Source of the DNA: Candidatus Tepidiaquacellales bacterium UBA6667
GTDB lineage: Bacteria > Bacteroidota > Ignavibacteria > Tepidaquicellales > Tepidaquicellaceae
NCBI GenBank assembly: GCA_002455255.1
Contig: DKKL01000029.1
Location: 56,147 to 71,280, forward strand
Direction: 5' to 3'
Length of the DNA stretch: 15,134 nucleotides
In this document: positions 1-7,594 of the stretch, in pieces
How the letters are laid out: every line of letters starts with the position of its first letter
How positions within the stretch are numbered: position 1 is the stretch's first letter
Position numbers and translations under genes: made by a program
The notes under the pieces: model-generated
The model's input: only the letters and a program-made list of their open reading frames with translations
Told to the model about the DNA's origin: nothing
The model's database searches: none

Positions 1-195
1 CAGTCTAATATTAAAATTGATTTAACTCAGGAAAATCCTGAAATTACAGATAAATACGGAATACTTGGTTTGCCTGTTGTAATTTTTATGAATTCAAAAG
101 GAGAAGAATATAGAGATCTAAGAGTTACCGGTTTTTTAAAACCCGAAGAGTTCAAAAAGAAAATGGACTTGGCAATTGAAAGGGAAAACAAATAA
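1..195 (+). CDS. dsbD: C-terminal end of a DsbD-like thiol:disulfide interchange protein (5' truncated)
   Basis: Only the last 64 residues are in the window. They form the second half of a thioredoxin fold. The segment 'KYGILGLPVVIF' carries the cis-proline (visible residue 25) that faces the active-site cysteines in thioredoxins. The following 'GEE...RVTGFLKPEEF' closely resembles the end of the periplasmic gamma domain of DsbD, which has a G-Q-E...R-V-T-G-F pattern. In that family the domain passes electrons from the membrane segment to periplasmic thiol partners. The CxxC motif and any membrane helices would lie upstream, outside the window, so a plain thioredoxin-family lipoprotein or TlpA-like protein cannot be excluded. 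The stop codon directly abuts the next ATG, which suggests co-transcription with the envelope protein and truA. Confidence 0.75.
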   Translation, partial: QSNIKIDLTQENPEITDKYGILGLPVVIFMNSKGEEYRDLRVTGFLKPEEFKKKMDLAIERENK

Positions 196-930
196 ATGAA
201 ATATATTTTTTTATCACTAAGCATATTGATGCTTTCAACTTATCCGGCATATTCACAGCAGGATAATCCAAACCGTGAGCTTGAGCTTACAAATAAAATT
301 CTGAACCAATCTTCCGTTTCAGATACACTCAAAAAAACAATAGTAAAGTCTTCTAATAAATCAGGCGGGCTTGCGATGATATTATCACTTGTAGTCCCAG
401 GTGCAGGTCATTATTACCTGAATAGAATGGATGTTGGGAAATATTTTGTTGCCGGAGAAGCTGCTTCATGGCTCGGACTGATTGGGCTAAATGTCTATGG
501 TGATGCCGTCCGTGATGATGCCAGACAGTTCGCTATACAATATTCAGGAGCGAATTCTTCTGTTACAGAAGATGAATATTATACCAATGTAGGTTTTTAT
601 ATGAATATATTTGATTATAATAATGATAAACTTGCCAGAGGTGAGTTTGACAAAGTTTATGATGTAGAAAAATTTTATTGGTATTGGAACTCTGCAGCAG
701 ACCAGGGAACATTTGAAACTCAACGAAAGAAAAGCGAAAGAATTTTTAACACCAAAATAATTTTTACCACAGGTTTGATAGTTAACAGATTGACCAGTGC
801 ATTAAGTTCATTGCTGCTTGCAAATTCAAATACAACTATTTTAAAGAATTCAAAATTCCAAACTGAGTTCCTAAAAGGTTCTAATAATAAAATAGATGGT
901 ATGAGTTTAACATTCACTAAAGGGTTTTAA
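196..930 (+). CDS. Secreted/envelope protein of unknown function, DUF5683-like (paralog A)
   Basis: This 244-residue protein starts with a signal peptide (lysine, then a hydrophobic core, likely cut after 'AYS' before Gln21). A polar linker follows, then a small hydrophobic segment around residues 56-90 containing 'SLVVPGAGHYYLNRMDVGKY'. The PGAG-x-x-Y pattern followed by a second hydrophobic stretch is typical of DUF5683-type Bacteroidota membrane proteins; I infer membership from the motif only. A second hydrophobic segment near residues 188-211 contains 'TGLIVNRLTSALSSLLL', and the protein ends in an aromatic 'LTFTKGF'. The same layout occurs in the protein on the other side of truA. The ATG begins immediately after the stop of the DsbD-like gene, with a purine-rich AAAGGGA at 179-185 as possible ribosome site. 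Biochemical role unknown; an envelope location is likely. Confidence 0.8.
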   Translation: MKYIFLSLSILMLSTYPAYSQQDNPNRELELTNKILNQSSVSDTLKKTIVKSSNKSGGLAMILSLVVPGAGHYYLNRMDVGKYFVAGEAASWLGLIGLNVYGDAVRDDARQFAIQYSGANSSVTEDEYYTNVGFYMNIFDYNNDKLARGEFDKVYDVEKFYWYWNSAADQGTFETQRKKSERIFNTKIIFTTGLIVNRLTSALSSLLLANSNTTILKNSKFQTEFLKGSNNKIDGMSLTFTKGF

Positions 931-935
931 TAGTT

Positions 936-1670
936 TTGTACAATTACAAAATTGTAATTGAATATAATGGCAGCAAGTATAACGGCTGGCAAAGGCAAAA
1001 AGACGATAACAATACTATTCAGGGAATTCTTGAAGATGCTATTTCAACACTCACTAAAGAAAAAATCACTTTAATTGGTTCAAGTAGGACAGACAGTGGT
1101 GTTCATGCTCTTAATCAGGTTGCTAATTTTAAGACAACAAGTTTAATCGAAAAAGATATTTTTCTTTATTCCATTAATGGGATTTTGCCAAGAAATATTA
1201 CTGTTAAATCTGTTAACAAAGTAAACCTGAATTTTAATTCAAGGCACGATGCATATAAAAGAGAATATTTTTATCAGATTACTACAGTAAAAAAAGCAGT
1301 TTATTCAGAATATTTCCACAGAATTTATTTTAATCCTGATTTTTCATTAATTAATTCTGTCATTCCGGTTTTAATCGGATATAAAAGTTTTCGTTCTTTG
1401 TGTAAAAATACTTCTGATAATTTCGACTTTAAATGTGACGTTTCCGAAATATATTTTAAAGAAAATAAATCTAAAGGGGAAATAATTTTTAGTATTTCTT
1501 CAAGCAGATTTCTTCACTCGATGGTTAGAGCAATTGGTGGAGTATTGTTAGATATTGGACGGAACAAAATTCATCCTGATGAATTTAAAAGCAAATTCAT
1601 TTCAGGAGAAAAGCTAAAAACAACTTATTTACCTTCGAACGGCTTATTTTTAAGCAAAATTTTTTACTAA
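936..1670 (+). CDS. truA: tRNA pseudouridine(38-40) synthase TruA
   Basis: TruA isomerises uridines 38, 39 and 40 of the tRNA anticodon stem to pseudouridine in the cytoplasm. The 244-residue length fits the family. The N-terminus has 'YNGSKYNGWQRQ' (residues 10-21), the substrate-binding loop seen in TruA. The catalytic motif 'SSRTDSGVHAL' (49-59) carries the nucleophilic aspartate at residue 53. Near residues 190-205, 'SSRFLHSMVRAIGGVLLDIG' is the conserved C-terminal core, with the usual F-L-x-x-M-V-R. The frame has no ATG or GTG before the conserved start. It is closed upstream by a TAA at 918-920, and TTG at 936 is the only usual start codon, 5 bases after the previous stop, with AAAGGG at 919-924 upstream. 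Translation may be coupled to the preceding gene. Confidence 0.96.
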   Translation: MYNYKIVIEYNGSKYNGWQRQKDDNNTIQGILEDAISTLTKEKITLIGSSRTDSGVHALNQVANFKTTSLIEKDIFLYSINGILPRNITVKSVNKVNLNFNSRHDAYKREYFYQITTVKKAVYSEYFHRIYFNPDFSLINSVIPVLIGYKSFRSLCKNTSDNFDFKCDVSEIYFKENKSKGEIIFSISSSRFLHSMVRAIGGVLLDIGRNKIHPDEFKSKFISGEKLKTTYLPSNGLFLSKIFY

Positions 1671-1682
1671 CATTATTAAACA

Positions 1683-2540
1683 ATGAAAACATTAATCTTA
1701 ATCGGTTTATTATCCATTTCTGTTAATTTCGCTTTTTCTCAAAATGAAAAACTCGAACTATCAAATACTATTTCAAATTCTGAAATTCTATCAACAGAAA
1801 ATTTCATTTCCAAAAACAATGAATCAATAAAGTTAAATAATGCAAGGAAAGAAAAATCTTCAGTTCTTGGTGCAGTATTATCCGGAATAGTACCCGGTGC
1901 CGGTGAGTTTTATGCAGAATCGTATATAAAAGCGGCTGCATTTTTCGCAGTTGAAGTCGGTCTCTGGACTTTCAAGTTTATGAATGATAAAAAAGGTGAT
2001 GACAAAACAACTGAATATGAAGAAATTGCTAATCAAAATTGGGATATATATAAATATGCAGGATGGCTGCAACGTGAAAATTTTTCAGGTGCCAGCAATC
2101 TTGATTTAACTGCTGATAAGGAAACTTTAAGAAGACAGGTTAACGTAGTTGAACAGCAGAATTTTTCACATTCATTGCCAAATTTCGGAGCTCAGCAGTA
2201 TTATGAAGTTATAGGAAAATACCAAAGTTTTATCGCCGGTTGGAGTTGGTCTGATTTAAATGTTGTAACAAGAAATAATTATTTTACTTATAGACCTACA
2301 CAGGTTGATAATTATATGATAGTACGTCAGGATGCTAATGATTATTATGATAAGGCATCATTATCAATTACAGGTGTAATATTGAATCACCTGCTGAGTG
2401 CTGCCGATGCTGCATGGAGCGTATCTATGTTTAATAATGAAATAAAAATGAAAAGCAGTATCGAAACAAAAAATCTCTATTCTGTAAAAAACGGGAAAAG
2501 AATGCTGATTCCGTTTGGAAATATTTCTTTTACGTTTTAA
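1683..2540 (+). CDS. Secreted/envelope protein of unknown function, DUF5683-like (paralog B)
   Basis: This 285-residue protein has a signal peptide with likely cleavage after 'AFS' before Gln20. A polar, Asn/Ser/Glu-rich linker follows, then the hydrophobic segment 'VLSGIVPGAGEFYAESYIKAA' split across residues 61-86 and continuing as 'AFFAVEVGLWTFKF'. The middle has 'YYEVIGKYQSFIAGWSW' (around 177-193), and a late hydrophobic helix contains 'TGVILNHLLSAADAAW' (around 230-245). The protein ends in 'ISFTF'. The PGAG, 'Y-E/D-V...KY/F' and 'TG-x-I-x-N-x-L-x-SA' elements all recur in the same order in the protein upstream of truA, so the two are probably paralogs despite low overall identity. The gene follows truA by 12 bases. 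Its last 11 bases overlap the convergent ispE. Function unknown. Confidence 0.8.
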   Translation: MKTLILIGLLSISVNFAFSQNEKLELSNTISNSEILSTENFISKNNESIKLNNARKEKSSVLGAVLSGIVPGAGEFYAESYIKAAAFFAVEVGLWTFKFMNDKKGDDKTTEYEEIANQNWDIYKYAGWLQRENFSGASNLDLTADKETLRRQVNVVEQQNFSHSLPNFGAQQYYEVIGKYQSFIAGWSWSDLNVVTRNNYFTYRPTQVDNYMIVRQDANDYYDKASLSITGVILNHLLSAADAAWSVSMFNNEIKMKSSIETKNLYSVKNGKRMLIPFGNISFTF

Positions 2541-3393
2541 AAATTTTATATCCCTTTTTATAAAAAGAATCAAATTCACCGATTTGAATATTTCGGTTGC
2601 GGTTAAACAATCCATAAACAGTAGCACCTGTTCCGCTCATGCTTGCGAATACAGCACCATAAGATATTAATTCATCTTTTATTTTTTTAATTTCAGGGTA
2701 TCTTCTAAAAATTATACTTTCAAAATCATTTTCAAAGTATTCGGGATAATCCGGATAAAATTTATCAATTTTTGAAATTATAGAATCGTGCAATTCGTTC
2801 ACTCCATATCCAAGAGTTTCAAAAGCCCACTTTGTTGAGATATGTATATCAGGACTGATTAAGATAATATCATAATCTAAATAAAAATTTTCTATAACCC
2901 TGATTCTTTCACCTCTTCCTTCTGCATAACATGGCTTATTTAAAACGAAAAATGGTACATCACTTCCGGCTGAAAGAGCTATATTAATTATCTTATCATA
3001 ATCCTTATTCAAATCAACTTTAAAATAATCAATCAAATATCGAAATACAGTTCCTGCATTGGAACTTCCGCCTCCAAGCCCTCCACCGACGGGAATGTTC
3101 TTTTCTATGTTTATCTGAATTATATAATGTGATGTGATTTTGTATTCAACAAAAAATGCTTCTACAACTTTGTAACAAAAATTTTTTTTGTCATGAGGAA
3201 CAAATGGTTTATCGGGATTTATAATTACAGAATTATAAGGATGTTCCGTTTTTTCGATGCCAATTTTTATAACATCAAACAGGTTAACAGGGTAAAAAAT
3301 AGTTTCTAAATTGTGAAAACCATCCGGTCTTTTATTAATTATTTTTAGACCGACATTAATTTTGGAAGGAGATTTTAGTTCAACAAAATCCAT
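2530..3393 (-). CDS. ispE: 4-diphosphocytidyl-2-C-methyl-D-erythritol kinase IspE
   Basis: IspE phosphorylates the 2-hydroxyl of CDP-methylerythritol with ATP, the fourth step of the MEP (non-mevalonate) isoprenoid pathway, in the cytoplasm. The 287 residues match the family (about 280-290). All three GHMP-kinase signatures are visible. The N-terminal 'SPSKINVGLKI' has the substrate-side lysine at residue 11, the glycine-rich ATP loop 'PVGGGLGGGSSNAG' is at 101-114, and the C-terminal 'SGTGATVYGLF' follows. 'SAGSDVPFF' (141-149) holds the catalytic aspartate at 145. The start ATG (3391-3393) lies 15 bases after the fabH stop, with no clear Shine-Dalgarno site. It is the last gene of a clpC-fabH-ispE unit. 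Its 3' end overlaps the convergent envelope-protein gene by 11 bp, and no terminator hairpin is visible there. Confidence 0.97.
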   Translation of the reverse strand: MDFVELKSPSKINVGLKIINKRPDGFHNLETIFYPVNLFDVIKIGIEKTEHPYNSVIINPDKPFVPHDKKNFCYKVVEAFFVEYKITSHYIIQINIEKNIPVGGGLGGGSSNAGTVFRYLIDYFKVDLNKDYDKIINIALSAGSDVPFFVLNKPCYAEGRGERIRVIENFYLDYDIILISPDIHISTKWAFETLGYGVNELHDSIISKIDKFYPDYPEYFENDFESIIFRRYPEIKKIKDELISYGAVFASMSGTGATVYGLFNRNRNIQIGEFDSFYKKGYKIFKT

Positions 3394-3408
3394 TTAAATT
3401 CATTTTAA

Positions 3409-4413
3409 TCAGATATCCCATTTTACAAGAATTGCACCCCAAGTATATCCGGCACCAAAACTTGCCAGGACAATGTTATCGCCCTTTTTTAACTTTCCAT
3501 TTTTATACCATTCAGAAAGACAAATAGGAATTGTACCTGATGTTGTATTTCCATACTTGTTAATATTCACCATTACTTTATCCATGCCAAGCCCCATTCT
3601 GTCTGCACACGCAGAAATAATTCTTAAATTTGCCTGATGAGGGACAAGCCATGCAATATCATCACTCTTCAAATTATTTTTTTCCATAATTTCATAAGAT
3701 ACTTCAGCCATACCAATCACAGCAACTTTAAATACTGCTTTTCCTTCCTGGTGAACGTAGTGCATTTTTTTATCAATAGTTTCATATGTTGCCGGATGTA
3801 AACTTCCTCCTGCTCTTTGATTTAAATATTGTTCTCCGGAGCCATCAATATGCAAAATTGAATCAAGTATTCCGGTTGATAAATCTTCTGTCGGCTCTAA
3901 TAGCACAGCTCCGGCTCCATCTCCGAATAAAATTACTGTGTTTCTGTCTTCAGGATTTATTATTGACGACATTTTATCTGCTCCGACAACAATTACTTTT
4001 TTATGAACTCCGGTTCTGATGAACTGAGCTGCTGTATTTAGTCCGAATAAAAATCCGGAACAAGCCGCAGATAAATCAAATCCCCAGGCATTTTTCATAC
4101 CCATTTGGTTTTGGATTACACACGCAGTGGAAGGATACATCATATCAGGAGTTACAGTTGTTACAATTATCAGTTCAATTTCTTCCGGTGTAGTATTACT
4201 GTTTTTAAGGCAGTCTTCTATTGCCTTTATCGCCATAAATGAAGTTGGTTTGTCTTTATCAAGCCACCTTCTTTCATAAATTCCTGTTCTGTCCCTAATC
4301 CAGGTATCTGATGTTTCTAAGTAAGACTCAAAATATTTATTTTCTATAACATTATCAGGAACGTAATGTCCTGTTGCGGTAATTCTTGCGTTTAACTTAG
4401 TGTTAACTGACAT
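3409..4413 (-). CDS. fabH: Beta-ketoacyl-ACP synthase III FabH
   Basis: FabH condenses a short acyl-CoA primer with malonyl-ACP to start type II fatty acid synthesis. The 334-residue length is usual. The Cys-His-Asn catalytic triad is complete: Cys118 in 'DLSAACSGF', His259 in 'VPHQANLRI', and Asn289 in 'NINKYGNTTSGTIP'. Other family marks are 'SDTWIRDRTGI...RRW' near 35-50 (CoA-binding side), 'LFGDGAGAVLL' at 162-172, and the C-terminal 'LASFGAGYTWGA'. Whether it prefers acetyl- or branched-chain primers cannot be told from these motifs. The ATG directly follows the clpC stop with zero spacing, so its ribosome site would lie inside the clpC 3' end and coupling is likely. ispE follows 15 bases downstream. 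Confidence 0.97.
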   Translation of the reverse strand: MSVNTKLNARITATGHYVPDNVIENKYFESYLETSDTWIRDRTGIYERRWLDKDKPTSFMAIKAIEDCLKNSNTTPEEIELIIVTTVTPDMMYPSTACVIQNQMGMKNAWGFDLSAACSGFLFGLNTAAQFIRTGVHKKVIVVGADKMSSIINPEDRNTVILFGDGAGAVLLEPTEDLSTGILDSILHIDGSGEQYLNQRAGGSLHPATYETIDKKMHYVHQEGKAVFKVAVIGMAEVSYEIMEKNNLKSDDIAWLVPHQANLRIISACADRMGLGMDKVMVNINKYGNTTSGTIPICLSEWYKNGKLKKGDNIVLASFGAGYTWGAILVKWDI

Positions 4414-6957
4414 TTAAGATTTATTGCTTTCGTTATCTTGTTTTATTTCTTCACTGTTTTCTGATTCAGGTATTTCGTCAACAATTTGAATTATATGATC
4501 TGCTTCGTCAACAAAAACCAACTCTTCCATACCCTGAGTATATTTCACTTTTACTTTGCTTCCATCTTTTACAAGTCCTCTTAAAATTTCTTCACTTAGT
4601 GGATCTTCTAAATATTTCTGCACTGCTCTTCTCAATGGTCTCGCACCATAATTTACATCAAATCCTTTATCAGCAAGAAATTCCTTTGCTTCAGGAGTTA
4701 TTTCTACTTCGATATTCTGTTCTTTCAGTCGTTTTAGTAATTTCTCAGATTCTACATCAACAATTTTAATAATATCTTCTTTATCAAGTTGTCTGAATGT
4801 TACAAGATCATCTATTCTATTTAAAAACTCCGGTGAGAATACTCTCTTAACTGCATCATCAATTGAAGTTTTCATTTTATCATACTTAGCTAAATCTTTT
4901 TGATCTCCAAATCCAAAAACTTTATCTAATTTAATATCTCTTGTACCAACGTTTGAAGTCATTATAAGTATCGTATTTTTAAAATCTACTCTTCTTCCAA
5001 GTCCGTCTGTTAAAATTCCGTCATCAAGTACTTGCAATAAAATATTGAAGGTATCAGGATGTGCTTTTTCAATTTCATCAAGTAATACAACTGAATATGG
5101 TTTCCTTCTCACTTTTTCAGTAAGCTGTCCGCCTTCTTCATAACCTACATAACCCGGAGGAGCACCTACTAATCTTGATACATTAAACTTCTCCATATAT
5201 TCACTCATATCTATTCTGATAAGAGAGTCTTCTGATTCAAAAAGAAATTTAGAAAGTTGTTTTGCAAGTTCAGTTTTACCAACACCTGTCGGTCCTAAAA
5301 ATACAAATGAACCAATAGGTCTTTTCGGGTCTTTGATGCCGGCTCTTGCTCTTCTTATTGCTTTTGATATTTTAACAATTGCATCATCTTGACCAATAAT
5401 GGTTTTATTGAGATAATCTTCCATATGTACAAGTCTTGAAGATTCACTTTGAGCAATTTTATTTACCGGTACACCTGTCATCATACCGACCACATCGGCT
5501 ATGTGCTGATCGTTAACTTCAAAAAATTTATTCTGAGATCTAATTTCCATATCTAACTTGAGTGATTCAAGATCATGTAATAATTTTTTCTCTTTATCTC
5601 TCAGTTTAGCTGCTTCTTCATAATTTTGATTTTTTACTACCTGATTTTTATCAATTCTAACTTTTTCAATTTCCGCTTCTAATTTCAAAATATCTTCCGG
5701 AACTACTATATTTGCTAAATGAACTCTCGCTCCGGCTTCATCCATTACATCAATCGCTTTATCAGGTAAAAATCTGTCTGTGATATATCTGTCGCTTAGT
5801 TTTACCGCTTCCAGCAATGCTTTCTCTGTATATTGAACGTTGTGATGTTCTTCATATTTGATTTTAATATTATTTAAAATCTGAATTGTTTCTTCAACCG
5901 ATGGCGGCTCTACCATTATTTTCTGAAATCTTCTTTCAAGAGCACCATCTTTTTCAATATATTGCCTGTATTCATTTAGAGTGGTTGCTCCAATGCATTG
6001 CAAATCTCCCCTTGCAAGTGCCGGCTTAAATATATTCGAAGCATCAAGCGAACCGCTTGCACCACCTGCACCGACTATTGTATGAAGTTCATCAATAAAT
6101 AAAATTACATCCTTTGCTTTTTCAAGTTCATTCATAACTGCTTTCATACGCTCTTCAAACTGACCTCTGTATTTAGTCCCGGCAACTAATGCTGCTAAAT
6201 CTAATGTTACAACTCTTTTATTGTGTAATACTCTTGAAACTTGTTTGTTCACAATTCTAAGTGCAAGCCCTTCTGCAATAGCAGTTTTACCAACACCGGG
6301 CTCTCCGATAAGTACCGGATTATTTTTTTTCCTCCTGCTCAAAACCTGTGCAACTCTTTCAATTTCTTTTTCTCTGCCAACTATAGGATCAAGTTTATTT
6401 TCTGATGCAAGCTTAGTTAAATCTCTGCCGAAGTTATCTAAAACAGGTGTTTTTGTCCTTTCAGGTTTTTTCTCACCTGTCTGTTTCCCGGTTCCTCCCG
6501 TTGGACTTGTTGTTGATGGCTTACCGCTTAAAATATTCATCAGTTCATTTTTTACCGTATCATAGTTTATATTAAACTGGTGTAATATTTGTGCTGCTAA
6601 ATTGTCATCTTCACGCAAAATTGAAAGCAATAAATGTTCAGTGCCTATCACTTCAGATTTGAATAACTTAGCTTCCAAATATGTTATTTTTAAAACTTTT
6701 TCTGCTTGTTTGGTAAGTGGAATATTGCCAACAGTCAGAGTTCCGCCGGTTTGCCTAACGGTTTCTTCAACTTGTTTTTTAATCTTTGCAGAATCTACGC
6801 CAAGATTTTTAAATATTTTTACAGCGATACCTTCGCCTTCGCGAATTATACCGAGTAATAAATGTTCTGTACCGATATAATCATGACCTAACCTTATAGC
6901 CTCTTCCCTGCTGAGTCTGATTACGTCTTGCACTCTGTTTGAGAAATTACTATCCAT
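4414..6957 (-). CDS. clpC: ATP-dependent Clp protease unfoldase subunit ClpC
   Basis: ClpC is a hexameric AAA+ unfoldase that feeds substrates to the ClpP peptidase in the cytoplasm. The 847 residues hold every expected part. Two N-domain repeats (about 3-70 and 79-145) contain 'GTEHLLLGI' and 'GTEHLLLSI'. Nucleotide domain 1 has Walker A 'GEPGVGKT' (218-225) and Walker B 'VILFIDE' (284-290). A UVR-type coiled region with 'YEEAAKLRDKEKKL' (446-459) is the ClpC hallmark and separates it from ClpB. Domain 2 has Walker A 'GPTGVGKT' (555-562), Walker B 'VVLLDE' (623-628) and sensor-2 'GARPLRR' (771-777). 'FGF' at 681-683 is where ClpP-docking loops sit. The two N-domain glutamates (31, 107) are in the positions that bind phospho-arginine in Bacillus ClpC, though no McsB partner is seen here. 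The acidic C-tail (about 827-847) is variable. It is the first gene of clpC-fabH-ispE; I recognise no -35/-10 pair in the AT-rich gap 6958-7035. Confidence 0.97.
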   Translation of the reverse strand: MDSNFSNRVQDVIRLSREEAIRLGHDYIGTEHLLLGIIREGEGIAVKIFKNLGVDSAKIKKQVEETVRQTGGTLTVGNIPLTKQAEKVLKITYLEAKLFKSEVIGTEHLLLSILREDDNLAAQILHQFNINYDTVKNELMNILSGKPSTTSPTGGTGKQTGEKKPERTKTPVLDNFGRDLTKLASENKLDPIVGREKEIERVAQVLSRRKKNNPVLIGEPGVGKTAIAEGLALRIVNKQVSRVLHNKRVVTLDLAALVAGTKYRGQFEERMKAVMNELEKAKDVILFIDELHTIVGAGGASGSLDASNIFKPALARGDLQCIGATTLNEYRQYIEKDGALERRFQKIMVEPPSVEETIQILNNIKIKYEEHHNVQYTEKALLEAVKLSDRYITDRFLPDKAIDVMDEAGARVHLANIVVPEDILKLEAEIEKVRIDKNQVVKNQNYEEAAKLRDKEKKLLHDLESLKLDMEIRSQNKFFEVNDQHIADVVGMMTGVPVNKIAQSESSRLVHMEDYLNKTIIGQDDAIVKISKAIRRARAGIKDPKRPIGSFVFLGPTGVGKTELAKQLSKFLFESEDSLIRIDMSEYMEKFNVSRLVGAPPGYVGYEEGGQLTEKVRRKPYSVVLLDEIEKAHPDTFNILLQVLDDGILTDGLGRRVDFKNTILIMTSNVGTRDIKLDKVFGFGDQKDLAKYDKMKTSIDDAVKRVFSPEFLNRIDDLVTFRQLDKEDIIKIVDVESEKLLKRLKEQNIEVEITPEAKEFLADKGFDVNYGARPLRRAVQKYLEDPLSEEILRGLVKDGSKVKVKYTQGMEELVFVDEADHIIQIVDEIPESENSEEIKQDNESNKS

Positions 6958-7035
6958 ATTCTTAATGTTTGTTTAACCTAATTTATTTAAAATTTTAAAC
7001 TTTAAAAAGTGTTTAATTTTTTTATATCTTTTAAT

Positions 7036-7065
7036 AAAAATGCCCGAAATTATACGGGCATTTTT
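7036..7065 (-). terminator. Hairpin terminator after the bacilliredoxin gene
   Basis: A perfect 11-bp stem (arms 7036-7046 and 7055-7065, core TGCCCG/CGGGCA) encloses an 8-base loop. It is flanked by A and T runs, so it could act in both directions. It lies 30 bases after the bacilliredoxin stop on the minus strand and separates that operon from clpC. Confidence 0.85.
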
Positions 7066-7095
7066 TGATATTTATATTTAAAACAGTTTTTTTAC

Positions 7096-7536
7096 TTAAA
7101 CTGTTTCATTTTTCTTAATATTCTCAGAGAAAATGCTTTTAATCTTATCAGCAACAGCATATGCATCATTATTTTCAATTTCAAGTCTTTGAATCATAGA
7201 GACTAAATTACCGTCTTTTAATAATGCCATTTGTGGTGAAGATGGAGGATAATTTCCGAAATAAGTTCTTGCTTCATTGACAGCATCTTTTTCCATTCCT
7301 GCAAATATTGTTACTAATCTATCAGGTAATATATTGTTTTCATTTGCCCATTGAATTGCTAAACCTAATCCGGGTCTTGCTTTTCCTGCAGCACATCCGC
7401 AAACTGAATTGATGAATACAAATGTGTATCCTTCTTTGTTAAATTCTTCTTTTACTTCCTGTGGTGTATATAATTCTTTAAATCCGATTCTTACGGCTTC
7501 TTCCCGCATCGGCTGAACCATTATTGGATCGTACAT
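7096..7536 (-). CDS. BrxA/BrxB-family bacilliredoxin (YphP/YqiW family)
   Basis: These are small thioredoxin-fold proteins that remove bacillithiol from S-bacillithiolated proteins. From this start the protein has 146 residues, the normal family length. The family's C-G-C motif is at 46-48 within 'NSVCGCAAGKARPG'. The C-terminal half has the conserved 'FAGMEKDAVNEAR...PPSSPQMALLKDG'. I chose ATG at 7534-7536 because AAGGAG lies 7 bases upstream and because 'MYDPIMVQPMREEA' matches how family members begin. The longer frame to 7602 would need a TTG start and adds a 22-residue Asn/Ser-rich leader encoded by a simple repeat. Bacillithiol-type thiols are known in Bacteroidota, and N-methyl-bacillithiol in Chlorobi, which fits the host. 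BrxA versus BrxB cannot be decided from this sequence. It is the last gene of a three-gene unit. Confidence 0.92.
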   Translation of the reverse strand: MYDPIMVQPMREEAVRIGFKELYTPQEVKEEFNKEGYTFVFINSVCGCAAGKARPGLGLAIQWANENNILPDRLVTIFAGMEKDAVNEARTYFGNYPPSSPQMALLKDGNLVSMIQRLEIENNDAYAVADKIKSIFSENIKKNETV

Positions 7537-7543
7537 TCCATTG

Positions 7544-7549
7544 CTCCTT
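7544..7549 (-). promoter_or_regulatory. Shine-Dalgarno site deciding the bacilliredoxin start
   Basis: AAGGAG on the minus strand sits 7 bases before the ATG at 7536. It is one of only two strong ribosome sites in the window and argues against a longer N-terminus. Confidence 0.8.
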
Positions 7550-7551
7550 AT

Positions 7552-7590
7552 GTTATTTGAGTTATTTGAGTTATTATTAATGTTATTGAT
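7552..7590. repeat. Short 9-bp AT-rich tandem repeat in the hydrolase-bacilliredoxin gap
   Basis: On the plus strand, GTTATTTGA occurs twice in tandem (7552-7569). Degenerate copies follow (GTTATTATT, then GTTATTGAT after a 3-base spacer). It lies just upstream of the bacilliredoxin ribosome site and looks like slippage-type low complexity. No function is evident. Confidence 0.7.
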
Positions 7591-7594
7591 TATT

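Noticed and set aside
6958..7035. A heat-shock operator (CIRCE or CtsR box) upstream of clpC
   Set aside because: I found no TTAGCACTC-type inverted repeat and no GGTCAAA-type tandem heptads. The gap is plain AT-rich DNA.
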